NCBI GenBank assembly: GCA_028554795.2
Contig: CM068827.1
Location: forward strand, 137,462,268 to 137,526,267
Origin: Sinohyriopsis cumingii
Lineage: Eukaryota; Mollusca; Bivalvia; Unionida; Unionidae
DNA length: 64,000 bases
Direction: 5' to 3'
The notes below the pieces were generated by a model, which was not told the origin of the DNA, did not search any database, and saw only the letters and a program-made list of their open reading frames with translations. Of the stretch, positions 6,752-17,414 are shown one piece after another. Every line of letters starts with the position of its first letter. Position 1 is the first letter of the stretch. The translations under genes and the position numbers were made by a program.

Positions 6752-8065
6752 ATGATGCACCGAGAATCTTGCGCTTGTTCCAAGACGGAATTGGATCTGT
6801 TTGCCATGCCCCCCACGATGATGACGATGCAAGAATCCCACTGGGTGGAATTTCACCCCGTCTCCTCACTGACCGATTCCGCTCCCATCGAGTTTGAAAT
6901 AAAAGGACAGCCCGAAGATTACATCGATCTGAATAGCAGTTACTTGTACCTGAAAGTCAAAATTCTAGATAAGACTGGAGGTGCTATAGACGATGAAGCA
7001 GTAGCTCCCGTCAACAATTTCATGCATTCCTTGTTCAGTGGAGTGGACTTGTACTTGAATAACAAACTGGTCAGTAGCAGCATGGATACTTACCCTTATC
7101 GTGCCTACCTGGAAAATCTCTTGACGTACGGAATAGATACCAAGAACACTCATCTCAATGCCTGTGTGGTATGGGAAGCTGACGAACCTACCAAGTTTGA
7201 AATATTGGAAACTGATGAAAAGAAAGACAACAATGATGGATTTGTAGAACGAAGAAAGAGATTCACGGGAGCCGACACAAGTTTAGAACTGATGGATCGC
7301 TTGCATTTGGACATGTGGTTGCAAGAAAAGCATTTGCTGAACGGGGTGGATGTCCGCCTGCGACTGAATCGTAGCAGTGCCGCTTTCCATTTGATGACTG
7401 ATAGTGACGGTTACAAAACCAAAATCCTAGAAGCCAGACTCTACGTACGCCGTGTGGAAGTGTTACCTAAAGTGGGAAACAACATTAGTCAGACGTTGAG
7501 CAGAACGACTGCCAAGTATCCCATACGACGCGTGGAAGTGAAAACCTTCACCATTCCCAAGGGACAGCGATCCATGATCGAAGATCATCTGTTCCAAGGA
7601 CAGTTACCCAAACGTTTGATCGTTGGTATCGTCGAGAATACAGCCTTCAACGGAGCTGCCGAAAAAAATCCTTTCTACTTTCAACACTTTGGCGTGTCCA
7701 AAATCGAAGTCGAAGTCGATGGCAAGACCTTGTGTACCCGACCTTTCGAACCTGACTTTACCAAGAAGAATTACTTGAGATCGTACTTGTCCCTGTACGA
7801 AGCCACCGGACAGTTAGGAACCAATACCAGTCACGGTATTACGTACGAGGATTATGCAGGAGGCTACGCTTTGTGGGCTTTCGATTTCACTCCAGACCAA
7901 GGCAGCGACGAGGGACATTTCCACCCTATAAAATCCGGCCAGATTCGTGTGGAAATTCAGTTTAAAGACCGAGACCCTGATGAAACGGTGAACGTCATCC
8001 TGTATGCAGAATTCGATAATACCATAGAAATCAACAGTTTGAGAGAAGTCATCCTAGATTACTAG
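6752..8065 (+). CDS. Major capsid protein (hexon-like double jelly-roll)
   Basis: Forms the trimeric capsomers. The 437-residue product contains the stretches by which the Polinton major capsid family is known: PIEFEIKGQPEDYIDLNSSY near the N-terminus, an N-F-M-H-S-L-F-S-G-V-D-L-Y-L-N block, PYRAYLENLLTYG, and NPFYFQHFGV with a FTPDQ segment in the second jelly-roll. Copies in animal genomes are often annotated as F54H12.2-like after a nematode copy. Two Met codons open the frame (6752, 6755); 16 bp separate it from the stop of the pVI-like gene. No breaks are seen, and TAG is at 8063-8065. Confidence 0.95.
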   Translation: MMHRESCACSKTELDLFAMPPTMMTMQESHWVEFHPVSSLTDSAPIEFEIKGQPEDYIDLNSSYLYLKVKILDKTGGAIDDEAVAPVNNFMHSLFSGVDLYLNNKLVSSSMDTYPYRAYLENLLTYGIDTKNTHLNACVVWEADEPTKFEILETDEKKDNNDGFVERRKRFTGADTSLELMDRLHLDMWLQEKHLLNGVDVRLRLNRSSAAFHLMTDSDGYKTKILEARLYVRRVEVLPKVGNNISQTLSRTTAKYPIRRVEVKTFTIPKGQRSMIEDHLFQGQLPKRLIVGIVENTAFNGAAEKNPFYFQHFGVSKIEVEVDGKTLCTRPFEPDFTKKNYLRSYLSLYEATGQLGTNTSHGITYEDYAGGYALWAFDFTPDQGSDEGHFHPIKSGQIRVEIQFKDRDPDETVNVILYAEFDNTIEINSLREVILDY

Positions 8066-8118
8066 AAACCATGGAAGACTGTTATCCCTCTTTACCTAAT
8101 GGAGAAACTTTTAGTGTT

Positions 8119-8398
8119 GGATTATTGTTAAAAATGTTAGAGTTGTTGTTGTTTAGTGTTAAGTGCTTTTTGAATAAAAAATGCTGTGTTTTGAAAAAAA
8201 TTGTTTGATGTTATATTGTTGGATTATTGTTAAAAATGTTAGAGTTGTTGTTTAGTGTTAAGTGATTTTTGAATAAAAAATGTTGTTTTTTGAAAAAAAT
8301 TGTTTGATGTTATATTGTTGGATTATTGTTAAAAATGTTAGAGTTGTTGTTTAGTGTTAAGTGATTTTTGAATAAAAAATGTTGTGTTTTGAAAAAAA
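8119..8398 (+). repeat. Tandem ~100-bp repeat carrying three poly(A) signals behind the capsid gene
   Basis: Copies begin at 8119, 8221 and 8320 (spacing 102 and 99 bp; the first has an extra TTG). Each contains GAATAAAAAATG followed by TGTTTTGAAAA, so AATAAA hexamers lie at 8173-8178, 8272-8277 and 8371-8376, with T/G-rich sequence after each. The repeat sits directly behind the major capsid gene and probably gives a strong or layered 3' end to the late transcripts. Confidence 0.85.
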
Positions 8399-8504
8399 TG
8401 CCTTTGTCTTTTGTTTAGCTATAAGAATGTTGGATTGATGCTCTTTCATTTCTTACTATCCCTCTCATGACACTCACTAAACGTTGCGACTCAAAAACCG
8501 TGTG

Positions 8505-8530
8505 GGGGATGTTTTCCTTCACGTCCGCGC
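8505..8530 (+). promoter_or_regulatory. 26-bp conserved upstream element, copy A
   Basis: Identical over 26 bp to 9364-9389 and 10204-10229: GGGG, then ATGTTTTCCTTCACG, then TCCGCGC. It lies 66 bp before the ATG at 8596. In this copy the place of the TATA box is taken by the weaker ACTTTAAG. The element contains a CACGTC core and a CG-rich end; I do not recognise its factor. Confidence 0.75.
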
Positions 8531-8595
8531 TTTGACTTTAAGAACCGGGTTGTTTCCAGTCTAACCATCCATTGTCGACTCATCCTCCTACGAAG

Positions 8596-8955
8596 ATGTG
8601 CTCCAAACTAGCTAAACTCAACGAAGCCTACGTGAATTTGCATAGGGTCAGACACAGTCTGATACCGAAGCCAGAAGAAATAGAGAATGTGAGAATGTTA
8701 AAAATCACTGAAGACCTGATAGAAGAGCTCTTCAGAGAAGAAATGAACAGGGAAAAAGAAGAATGGACAGAGAAGTACAGACTTCAGAGACAGCAGCAAC
8801 AACAACAACAACAAGAGCAGCAGCAGCAACCTGAAGCTGACAGAGGCTTTGTCGATTGTCGTATCGACACCAAAGAGTTCTTCTTCTCTTTCCGAAGAAG
8901 CAGACCTATTGCCAGAAAGTCTATCCTCAGAGGACATCGCATTCTTAGAAACTAA
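8596..8955 (+). CDS. Accessory coiled-coil protein A (three-gene family)
   Basis: A 119-residue protein of unknown function. The N-terminal ~60 residues are helical (KLAKLNEAYVNLHRVRHSL, then ITEDLIEELFREEMNREKEEW), followed by a poly-Gln run (about residues 66-80) and a basic C-terminus with RRSRPIARKS. The first helical block resembles the proteins of the two following modules. The ATG at 8596 is the first in frame downstream of the conserved upstream element. The stop codon is followed after 35 bases by a histone-type hairpin. No known domain is visible; such charged proteins in virus-like elements are often early or regulatory, but that is a guess. Confidence 0.6.
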   Translation: MCSKLAKLNEAYVNLHRVRHSLIPKPEEIENVRMLKITEDLIEELFREEMNREKEEWTEKYRLQRQQQQQQQQEQQQQPEADRGFVDCRIDTKEFFFSFRRSRPIARKSILRGHRILRN

Positions 8956-8990
8956 AAAGAATGCCATAGCAAACAAAAAAAAAAAAAAAC

Positions 8991-9029
8991 AGCCCTTTTC
9001 AGGGCTACCCAAATACTCTAGAAAAGAAA
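8991..9029 (+). terminator. Histone-type mRNA 3' end, copy A
   Basis: A perfect hairpin AGCCCT-TTTC-AGGGCT (8991-9006; 6-bp stem, 4-nt loop) follows an A-rich stretch, is followed by ACCCA, and 14 nt later by the purine element GAAAAGAAA (9021-9029). These are the parts, in order and spacing, of animal replication-dependent histone 3' ends: SLBP hairpin, ACCCA flank, histone downstream element. A back-up AATAAA is at 9072-9077. Confidence 0.75.
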
Positions 9030-9290
9030 TAACGATCGATTTGCCAATGTGTGTAGGTAGAGTAGTGTGAAAATAAACACTAACTCTTTTTTAAAAATAT
9101 GTGAGGGTATGTGTTTGTGTTTGTAAGTGGTTAAGTAAGTTGGTATGAATAGTAGATTAAAATGATGTCTTTTTTGGTGTTTGAGGTGTATATTTGGGGT
9201 TAGATTGGATTGCTTTGCGTATGTGGATAGTCTATTGAAGTGATTTATAAAAAATTTTAAAATAGTGATGGGTAGCATAAAAAAGTGAGT

Positions 9291-9314
9291 GAGTGTTTCT
9301 TTTAGGTCCGAGCG
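9291..9314 (+). promoter_or_regulatory. Degenerate copy of the conserved upstream element
   Basis: TGTTTCTTTTAGGTCCGAGCG aligns with the 26-bp element with a gap and a few changes. The homology continues with copy C downstream (GTTGTT..TTGGT, then ATGATCTAGGTAAGATCAA at 9331 and 10241). No ORF follows before the copy B element at 9364, so this looks like the relic of a fourth module. Confidence 0.5.
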
Positions 9315-9363
9315 TTGTTGTTTTTTGGTCATGATCTAGGTAAGATCAATTTTATGTTTTTAG

Positions 9364-9402
9364 GGGGATGTTTTCCTTCACGTCCGCGCTTTCACTATAA
9401 AT
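9364..9402 (+). promoter_or_regulatory. Conserved upstream element copy B with TATA box
   Basis: The 26-bp element (9364-9389) is followed at once by a good TATA box, TATAAAT (9396-9402), 52 bp before the ATG at 9454. This supports reading the element as a core-proximal promoter motif in all three copies. Confidence 0.75.
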
Positions 9403-9453
9403 TGAAACTCGTTCGGCAGTCCAACTACCCTTGTTGATTGATCAACACCAATA

Positions 9454-9837
9454 ATGAACACGAGACTGGAGAAACTGTTGGAACTTCATGTGCATCTGGA
9501 ATATGCCAGGCGCATATTAAATGAACTGGCCGCAGAAGCCATTGTGGAGGAGGGAAGGATAAGAGAGGAGGAGGAAAGAAGAAACAAAGAAGAGGAGGAG
9601 AGAAGATATAAAGAAGAAGAGGAAAGAAGATACAAAGAGGAGGAGAGAAGATACAAAGAAGAGGAGGAGGAGGAGGAGGAAAAGGAGAGAAGAAGAAGAA
9701 ATTTCAGAATCCCAGAGAGCGAAAATTGGGATTCTGAAGCGACATATCCTGCCTCTGCCCTCTCCCCCCAAAAGGTAAAAAGTAACTGGGGGATAAGATG
9801 TGTATGCGGCGCCAGGCCTGGAAGGTGCCACCATTAA
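9454..9837 (+). CDS. Accessory coiled-coil protein B (three-gene family)
   Basis: A 127-residue protein of unknown function. The helical N-terminus (RLEKLLELHVHLEYARRILNE) resembles protein A (KLAKLNEAYVNLHRVRHSL). Residues about 35-85 are an extended Glu/Arg/Lys run with repeated RRYKEEEE units, strongly coiled-coil-like and probably expanded by replication slippage. The C-terminus carries a short Ser/Pro-rich segment and VCGARPGRCHH. The start is the first ATG after the TATA box (ataATGa). The hairpin of a histone-type 3' end begins 32 bases after the stop. Confidence 0.6.
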   Translation: MNTRLEKLLELHVHLEYARRILNELAAEAIVEEGRIREEEERRNKEEEERRYKEEEERRYKEEERRYKEEEEEEEEKERRRRNFRIPESENWDSEATYPASALSPQKVKSNWGIRCVCGARPGRCHH

Positions 9838-9868
9838 CCAGGTGTCCATGAAGTTCCAAACAAAAAAC

Positions 9869-9906
9869 AGCCCTTTTCAGGGCTACCCAATACTCTAGAA
9901 AAGAAA
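9869..9906 (+). terminator. Histone-type mRNA 3' end, copy B
   Basis: The same hairpin as copy A, AGCCCT-TTTC-AGGGCT (9869-9884), then ACCCA (9885-9889) and GAAAAGAAA (9898-9906) after 13 nt. The downstream sequence up to about 10,040 is homologous to that after copy A, but the AATAAA seen there reads ATATAAA here, so no clear poly(A) signal remains. Confidence 0.75.
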
Positions 9907-10203
9907 TAACCATCAATTTACCAATGTGTAGGTAGAGTAGTGTGAATATAAACACTAACTCTTTTTTAAGATAGTGTGAGGGTATGTGTTTGTGTGTTGG
10001 TGCTTGTAAGAGCTAAGGTATGTTTGTGTGAATAGTAGATTATGGGTTTCTTTATTGTTTCTTAGCGTAGGTGAAGAGTATAGTTAGGGTTTTGTAAGCG
10101 CTCACGACCGATTGTGTGGATAGTAGATTATGGATTTTGTTTATTGTTTCTTAGCGTATGTGGAGAGTATAGTTTTGGTTCTATTATATGAAATGAGAAA
10201 GTA

Positions 10204-10229
10204 GGGGATGTTTTCCTTCACGTCCGCGC
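10204..10229 (+). promoter_or_regulatory. 26-bp conserved upstream element, copy C
   Basis: Identical to copies A and B over 26 bp, but followed by different sequence: TTGTTTGGTT and then ATGATCTAGGTAAGATCAA, a stretch also present at 9331. That stretch contains an inverted repeat (GATCT-AGGTA-AGATC) and a splice-donor-like AGGTAAG. No TATA box is seen; the ATG is at 10297. Confidence 0.7.
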
Positions 10230-10296
10230 GTTGTTTGGTTATGATCTAGGTAAGATCAATTTTATTAATTTATTGAGAGACATCTATTTCTGGATA

Positions 10297-10836
10297 ATGG
10301 ATGTAGAATATGTTTTAGGAAGAATAGAAGAGGAATGGAGGCATGGAGATATGAAAGACTTTGTAACGAGTCAAGTTCAAGGCCTAAAGACAGCAAGAGA
10401 CATCATAGCAGGGATGATTGAAGAAGAAGTCAGTAAGTCAAGAGGCTTCATTAACCCACCTTACTTCAGAGTGGGAAGTTTGAAGGAAGCACTGGATCAT
10501 GTCATCCAAGTCCGGTGCTTCCTAGAAAAAATATTGTCCTGGACAGAGTGGAGAAATGTAAAATGGGGATTGGAAAAGGTGAAGAAAGGGGAAGATCTGA
10601 TGAGAAAAGTAATGGAGGAAGAAGTAGAGAAGATTAAAGTGAAATGGAGGGAAGAAAGAAAAGATGTGGAAAGCAAAAAGAAACAGACAGAGTTTGAGAG
10701 GATGAATGAGAATTGGATCAAAGTCCAGGAAAAGTTTAGAGCCTTGGGCCATCCAGACTGGATGCCAGAGGAGAAAAAGAAGAAGAAAGGAATAATGGAA
10801 AAAGTGAGGACTTGGTGGAAGAAGTTAAGGAGTTAG
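10297..10836 (+). CDS. Accessory coiled-coil protein C (three-gene family, internally repeated)
   Basis: A 179-residue charged protein of unknown function. The block SLKEALDHVIQVRCFLEKIL plus GLEKVKKGEDLMRKVMEEEVEKI matches the pattern of protein A, and a second, N-terminal block (LKTARDIIAGMIEEEV) resembles the same unit, so the protein may hold two copies of the module. The C-terminus is basic (EEKKKKKGIMEKVRTWWKKLR). The frame is open upstream to the promoter element but its first ATG is 10297. The stop is followed after 24 bases by the best of the three histone-type hairpins. Confidence 0.6.
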   Translation: MDVEYVLGRIEEEWRHGDMKDFVTSQVQGLKTARDIIAGMIEEEVSKSRGFINPPYFRVGSLKEALDHVIQVRCFLEKILSWTEWRNVKWGLEKVKKGEDLMRKVMEEEVEKIKVKWREERKDVESKKKQTEFERMNENWIKVQEKFRALGHPDWMPEEKKKKKGIMEKVRTWWKKLRS

Positions 10837-10860
10837 AAGAAGAAGAAGAAGAAACCCAAA

Positions 10861-10901
10861 GGCCCTTTTCAGGGCCAGCCATATTTCTCGAAAAGAGATA
10901 G
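10861..10901 (+). terminator. Histone-type mRNA 3' end, copy C (closest to consensus)
   Basis: CCCAAA, then the hairpin GGCCCT-TTTC-AGGGCC (10861-10876), then AGCCA, then GAAAAGAGATAG (10890-10901) 13 nt after the stem. The GG..CC closing pairs and 5' CAAA flank match the animal histone stem-loop consensus; AAAAGAG is the core by which histone pre-mRNAs pair with U7 snRNA. Confidence 0.8.
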
Positions 10902-10980
10902 CCTTTCCATTGCCTACTCTTTTTTTAAATTTAAATTTAAATTTAAAAAAAAATTTAAAAAAAAAAAATCCCATATTCAA

Positions 10981-11180
10981 TTCCCCTTGTCGCTAGACAG
11001 ACCCACACTATAGTTCCATGTTAAATTCCCCTTGTCGCTAGAGTGACCCACGATTTTTCTCCATGTTAATTTCCCTTGTCGCTAATCTGACCCACGATTT
11101 TTCGCCATGTTAAATTTCCCTTGTCGCTAATCTGACCCAGGGGTCTCTGTAATGCTAATTCCCATTGTCGCTAATGTACC
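10981..11180. repeat. 45-bp minisatellite at the right edge of the element
   Basis: About 4.5 units, each with TTCCCTTGTCGCTAATCTGA, then CCCACGATTTTTCNCCATG and TTAAA; units start at about 10982, 11026, 11071, 11116 and 11159. It is preceded by a run of AAATTT repeats (10926-10970). It lies between the last accessory gene and AT-rich host DNA and may be part of the element's terminal repeat. Confidence 0.75.
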
Positions 11181-12065
<885 letters not shown>

Positions 12066-12362
12066 AATAGCTACGTTTCACTGACATCTGACATAACTCT
12101 ATTGACTGAAGCCTGTCTTGCTATATCCAAATGCTGTTCCATTTCTATGTTTGATTGACACTTGAAGTAGCTGTATTGACTGAAGCCCCTCTTGACATAT
12201 CCAAATGCTGTTCCATTGCTATGTTTGATTGACAGCTGACGTTGCTTTCTTCACTGAAGCCTCTCTTTGCTGTCCGATTGCTGTGTTGATTAACATCTGA
12301 CCTAGCTGTATTAACTGAAGCCAATCTTGTCATGTCCAAATTCTGTCCTACTGCTATGATCA
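12066..12362. repeat. Tandem repeat of ~60-85 bp units
   Basis: Four diverged units share GACATCTGACNTAGCTGTAT, then TGACTGAAGCC and TGTCNAAATGCTGTTCCATTG. Unit lengths vary through deletions. Confidence 0.65.
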
Positions 12363-13545
<1,183 letters not shown>

Positions 13546-14168
13546 TTATGCTACTACCCTTATTTTGCAATAAATTTCCTTGGAAAAGACAGCGCTTATT
13601 TTGTCACCATACGCATCTCTATCGAGCATGTAAGGACAATTGAAATCGAGTACAACCAAAACTGGTGCTAAGGCAAACGTTTTACCTACGAACCGATAAT
13701 AATTACGAAAACTCCCTACCACAGTAACTGTTTTTGAAGTGGGTCGATTCTTTATTACATCTACTTTTTTTAAAAAGATCGGTGGCAACTCCTGCAGCTG
13801 ATATGTTATGACCAAGACATCGTACCTCTTGCACAGAATGTACGATTGCTTGGTTTTAGTTTAAAATCGGTTCTGTGAATTCACTTAAGGCATGTGCTTG
13901 TCTCTCAAGCAACTGCTTGAATTTACTTCCAAACACTACCGCGCCGTCGAGATGGACCACGCAAGCTTCGTATTTCAGCCCGGCTAAGATGGATTTCATG
14001 AGATGCCCAAAAGTCCTGTGAAACTTGCATAAACCGAACGACGTTACTTTGAAATATTGTGAACATTTCCTTGTTGTGAAATAAAATCTTACACGCGTCA
14101 GCCTGTTGGATGTCCACTTGTCGATATCCTGACGTCATATTCACTGTCGAAACCAGCTTGTGACCCAC
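13546..14168 (-). pseudogene. Decayed Ty3/Gypsy reverse transcriptase fragment
   Basis: On the minus strand, 14168-13923 reads STVNMTSGYRQVDIQQAD followed by C-K-I-L-F, the palm region of a Gypsy RT (usually TLDMTSGYWQI..D..KTAF). After frame changes, 13815-13546 reads PTSKTVTVVGSFRNYYRFV, the connection to RNase H, and then a DFNCPYMLDRDA stretch corresponding to the RNase H start. The catalytic YxDD is not seen. It is a different Gypsy lineage from the element at 31.9-35.3 kb. The sequence on to about 14,950 may be more of the same element but I recognise nothing in it. Confidence 0.7.
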
Positions 14169-15010
14169 ATCAAATCAAGACTATCATCGCAAAGCTTCTT
14201 CCCATCTAATTTTGTTACCAAGTCCTATTGAAGTAGCCCAAAGTGTAACTAACGGTTCTATCAATGACATATCATCGACTTGTGTCACTTTCCTGCTGGA
14301 GATGTAACGGCAATCTTCTGGGAGTGACTCAGATCAAAGCGATAATCCCTATCCTTTTATCAAGTTTTATCAAGCTTTTCCTGCCCAAATCGTCGTGGTT
14401 TTTGCGAAAACGGTGCAAGATTAGTTCGACCGATTAATGAAGATAGCAGCTTGATTGTGTGACAATTGGCTGCTTGATCGCTCTAATAACTTCGACAAAT
14501 GGGAAGGTAGATTGCCGCTAGAATACTTCGTGGAACACTCAACACTTTACGTCGATAATCCTGACCTTGTTTGAATGCACCAAACACCAGCCTGCAAAAG
14601 TAGTGCATATTTAGTCGGATTCAGTATCTCTATTGACACCGTTCCGTCTTTCGCTTTAAGAACAACTCGTGCGACGAGCATTTTCATTTCTTAAAGCACT
14701 AACGATAGCGTTGCTAGTATTAACTCGGCAGACAGCATTCCAGTTCCCTTGATGTACTCAGCAAACATTATACAATCGCATCCAACATACCCCAGAACAT
14801 AATACAGGAGCTGCAATACATGCCCCCATAACTTTGCATTCAGTAATATTGATGTCTCAATTTTGAAGACGAAAACAATCTAACCAAGAATTCAATAGGG
14901 CTGAAGAATTCAGCTTGACAATAAGTTTCAATCGCGCCGCTGGATGCACTGATGATTGGCTCTTCACGATGATGTTTGTTGGCTTTCGTGGACCTAACTC
15001 TTATGGTACG

Positions 15011-15984
15011 TGTTTAGGCTCAGATAAACAGTAACACAAGAAAGAGTGAAAGCAACAAGCTTTGAAAAAATGTAATTAATTTCCCTGGAAAAATTCGGTA
15101 GAAATTAAAAAATATGAACTTACGGTTTTAAGAATCAAATCCAAAAATAATCCAAGAATATTCCACGAATACAATTTTAGTAGTCCTTATAACAAAATGT
15201 TCTAATAGTTTCAAGATCGTGTCCCGACGAAGAATCCACGATGGATGACGATGACGTATGTTGTAATCTGTAGTGTTGAAGTCGACATTTCCTTGTAGAA
15301 ACAAGAAAAATCATTCCGGTTTTAGAAATATGAATATTTTTTTTATAAAAAAAGCTGTCTTTTTTCAACAATTTCACATGAACACACATATTTTCCAGGA
15401 ATTTTTAAAATCCTTTTTGAATCCAAGCAATTTGAAAGAACTCCAAACAGAGCAACATACAACTACCAGTGTAAGTAAAACTTCAGCTTTTACTGAGAAT
15501 ATCTCTCCAAAACAAAGGTTATATCGTATTCTAAAACGCAGAAAAGGGGCCACGTGATCATGATTCAGAACTTCGTCGAAATTATGTACTTGTTAAAGAT
15601 CACATACACCCAGTGTGGCCCTGACGACAACCAATCAATTTACTCTAAGAAACAAAAAATAAAAAATATTCTTTACCTCTTAAACACGTACTCCCATTAT
15701 GACCTCGACAACAACCAATCATATTAAAATTAAAAAAAAGAAGTTATGTACGTGGCTGATTTTTGTTTCTCAAATCAAGGTCAGGATTTAGATCAGCACA
15801 TTGTCTTTATAAAACGAACAGTCAAGGTCGAACTATTTTCGGGAAAAAGTATGATTTCCAGGTGAATAAATTTACATTACAATAGCATGTAATGAAACAT
15901 TTTTAAAAAATTAAAAATGACAAACAATTAAATTGAAATAAATATATATTAAATCAGATATAATTAAATACAATATACATAACA
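15011..15984 (-). repeat. Solo LTR of a Gypsy element
   Basis: Starts TGTTTAGGCTC and ends ATAACA on the + strand (TG...CA), and aligns along much of its length with 31906-32800, which is the 3' LTR of a minus-strand Gypsy. It is flanked on both sides by pieces of the same minisatellite (TTGGCTTTCGTGGACCTAAC at 14981-15000; array from 15985), so it probably inserted there and later lost its internal part. Flanks TACG and TACC may be a degraded target duplication. Confidence 0.65.
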
Positions 15985-16292
15985 TACCGTCTCACACCGC
16001 CATTTTGTGACGGTAGACACTGTAAAAGCAGACCCGTGTTCGCCACGATGATGTGTTTTGGCTTTCGTGGACCTAACATTTCACACCACCATCTTCTAAC
16101 GGTAGACACAGTAAAATCAGCCCCGTGTTAGCCACGGTGATGTGTTTTGGACCAAACGTTTTACACCACCACTTTCTAACGGTAGACACTGTAAAAGCAG
16201 GCCCGTGTTAGCCACGATGATGTGTTTTGGCTTTCATGAACCTAACGTTTCACACTGCCATTGTCTAACGGTAGACACTGTAAAAGCTTCAG
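15985..16292. repeat. 80-90-bp minisatellite interrupted by the solo LTR
   Basis: Units contain TAACGGTAGACACTGTAAAA, then GCCACGATGATGTGTTTTGG and CTTTCGTGGACCTAAC; unit starts judged from GCCACG are at 16042, 16131 and 16211. A partial unit lies on the other side of the LTR at 14966-15000. Confidence 0.7.
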
Positions 16293-17414
16293 AAGAGCAC
16301 ATTAACTTGGCCCAGAGAACAATTATTAGATTTATTGATCGGGTGATTGTTAAAACGCTATAATACACTGATGTTTAATGTCTGTGTCGGGGGAGGAAGT
16401 GATTCGTAATTAAGCCTTCGTTTATTTACCTTGAGACAAACTGGAACGAATAGGTTAACTTCAATTTTATATCGGAACTGTCAGAGTTGAGATTTTACAG
16501 AATCGTTTTTTTTTTTGTTGTTGTTGCTGTAAATCTAGAAGTTAGGCTGATCGCAACTTTGGTGCCTAGTTATAAAAGGCGGTAGATATATTTAGTCCTG
16601 ATTGGTTACGCTAAATAAGGGGGATGGTTCCCACACGAAATTTCTTAAGTTTAAATTGCCCCCATCGAAAAATCTAATCAGTCTGCATTTTTCCTGCTAG
16701 AATGAAAATATAAGGGACACTGAGATTGAATTTGGAAGAAATTCTCTCGTAAAACATTTGTCAAAGGGACTGGATGTCGGGAAGTCGACGGAAACAGTAC
16801 GGCGATAGAAGCAAACAAAGCTTGAAAGCACAATATCCTATCCACGTACTTGCTGACCCAAGTATCTACGTGTCTACGTACTCACGTATTGACCTACCCA
16901 CACGAAGTTTGAGGGCCGAAAAGAGGCGAGAGAGTAGGGAGGTTGGAGAAGGGAAAAAGCGAAAGGACCTAGAGGAACAACCACGGTGAAGTCAGAGTGG
17001 ACTGGAATAAGCTCGTTATGAAGTTGTACAAGTCAATGACTTCGATTGTTCACTCGATTTATATGATGAACTAATTATATCATTTAAAACATATCGGCTA
17101 TTTATATAAATAGATTTGTGTTTGAAATTCGGTGAAACATTTATTTCATAAAGAGTGTATAATTCCTAATGTAAAGTGTTATCACAGTTGTTTATGTAAT
17201 TGATTAAATTGTTTTTCCATGTACGGGGGCTCGTGTGATTCTGTTCTATATATCTCGTCATCTATAAGTTTCACCCTTTATATTGATATTTACTCGATCC
17301 GGGCAATAACACCGAGGGTGATCATCTAGATAACGAGAACCGAATAAAGAAGACGTCTTATGAGAACGTAGAAATCACCAATCAACCTTACCACCCACGG
17401 CACCGTTACAACTA
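16293..17414. other. Host DNA without recognised genes
   Basis: One 71-codon open frame (16774-16989) has no motif I know. No RNA gene or clear repeat was found. Confidence 0.4.

Larger units (their letters stand above)
1..11180 (+). mobile_element. Maverick/Polinton (adintovirus-like) element, right part
   Basis: A run of + strand genes typical of Polintons: protein-primed PolB, FtsK/HerA-type packaging ATPase, integrase with chromodomain, penton-like and hexon-like capsid proteins and small basic virion proteins. The gene block is compact and visibly more GC-rich than the AT-rich DNA after about 11.2 kb. The left end (PolB N-terminus, terminal inverted repeat, probably the protease) lies outside the window. 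The right end is not exactly placed; I put it near the end of the 45-bp minisatellite because viral-like sequence stops there. The integrase stop and a frameshift in the small membrane protein suggest a decaying, fixed copy, but the capsid and ATPase frames are intact, so the insertion need not be old. Confidence 0.93.

Noticed and set aside
1..10900. Adenovirus-type cysteine protease of the Polinton
   Set aside because: I looked for it among all + strand frames and saw no product of the expected type; it is probably left of the window or lost.
15273..15557. 94-codon frame near 15.3 kb
   Set aside because: Lies inside the LTR; the corresponding part of the related LTR does not keep it.
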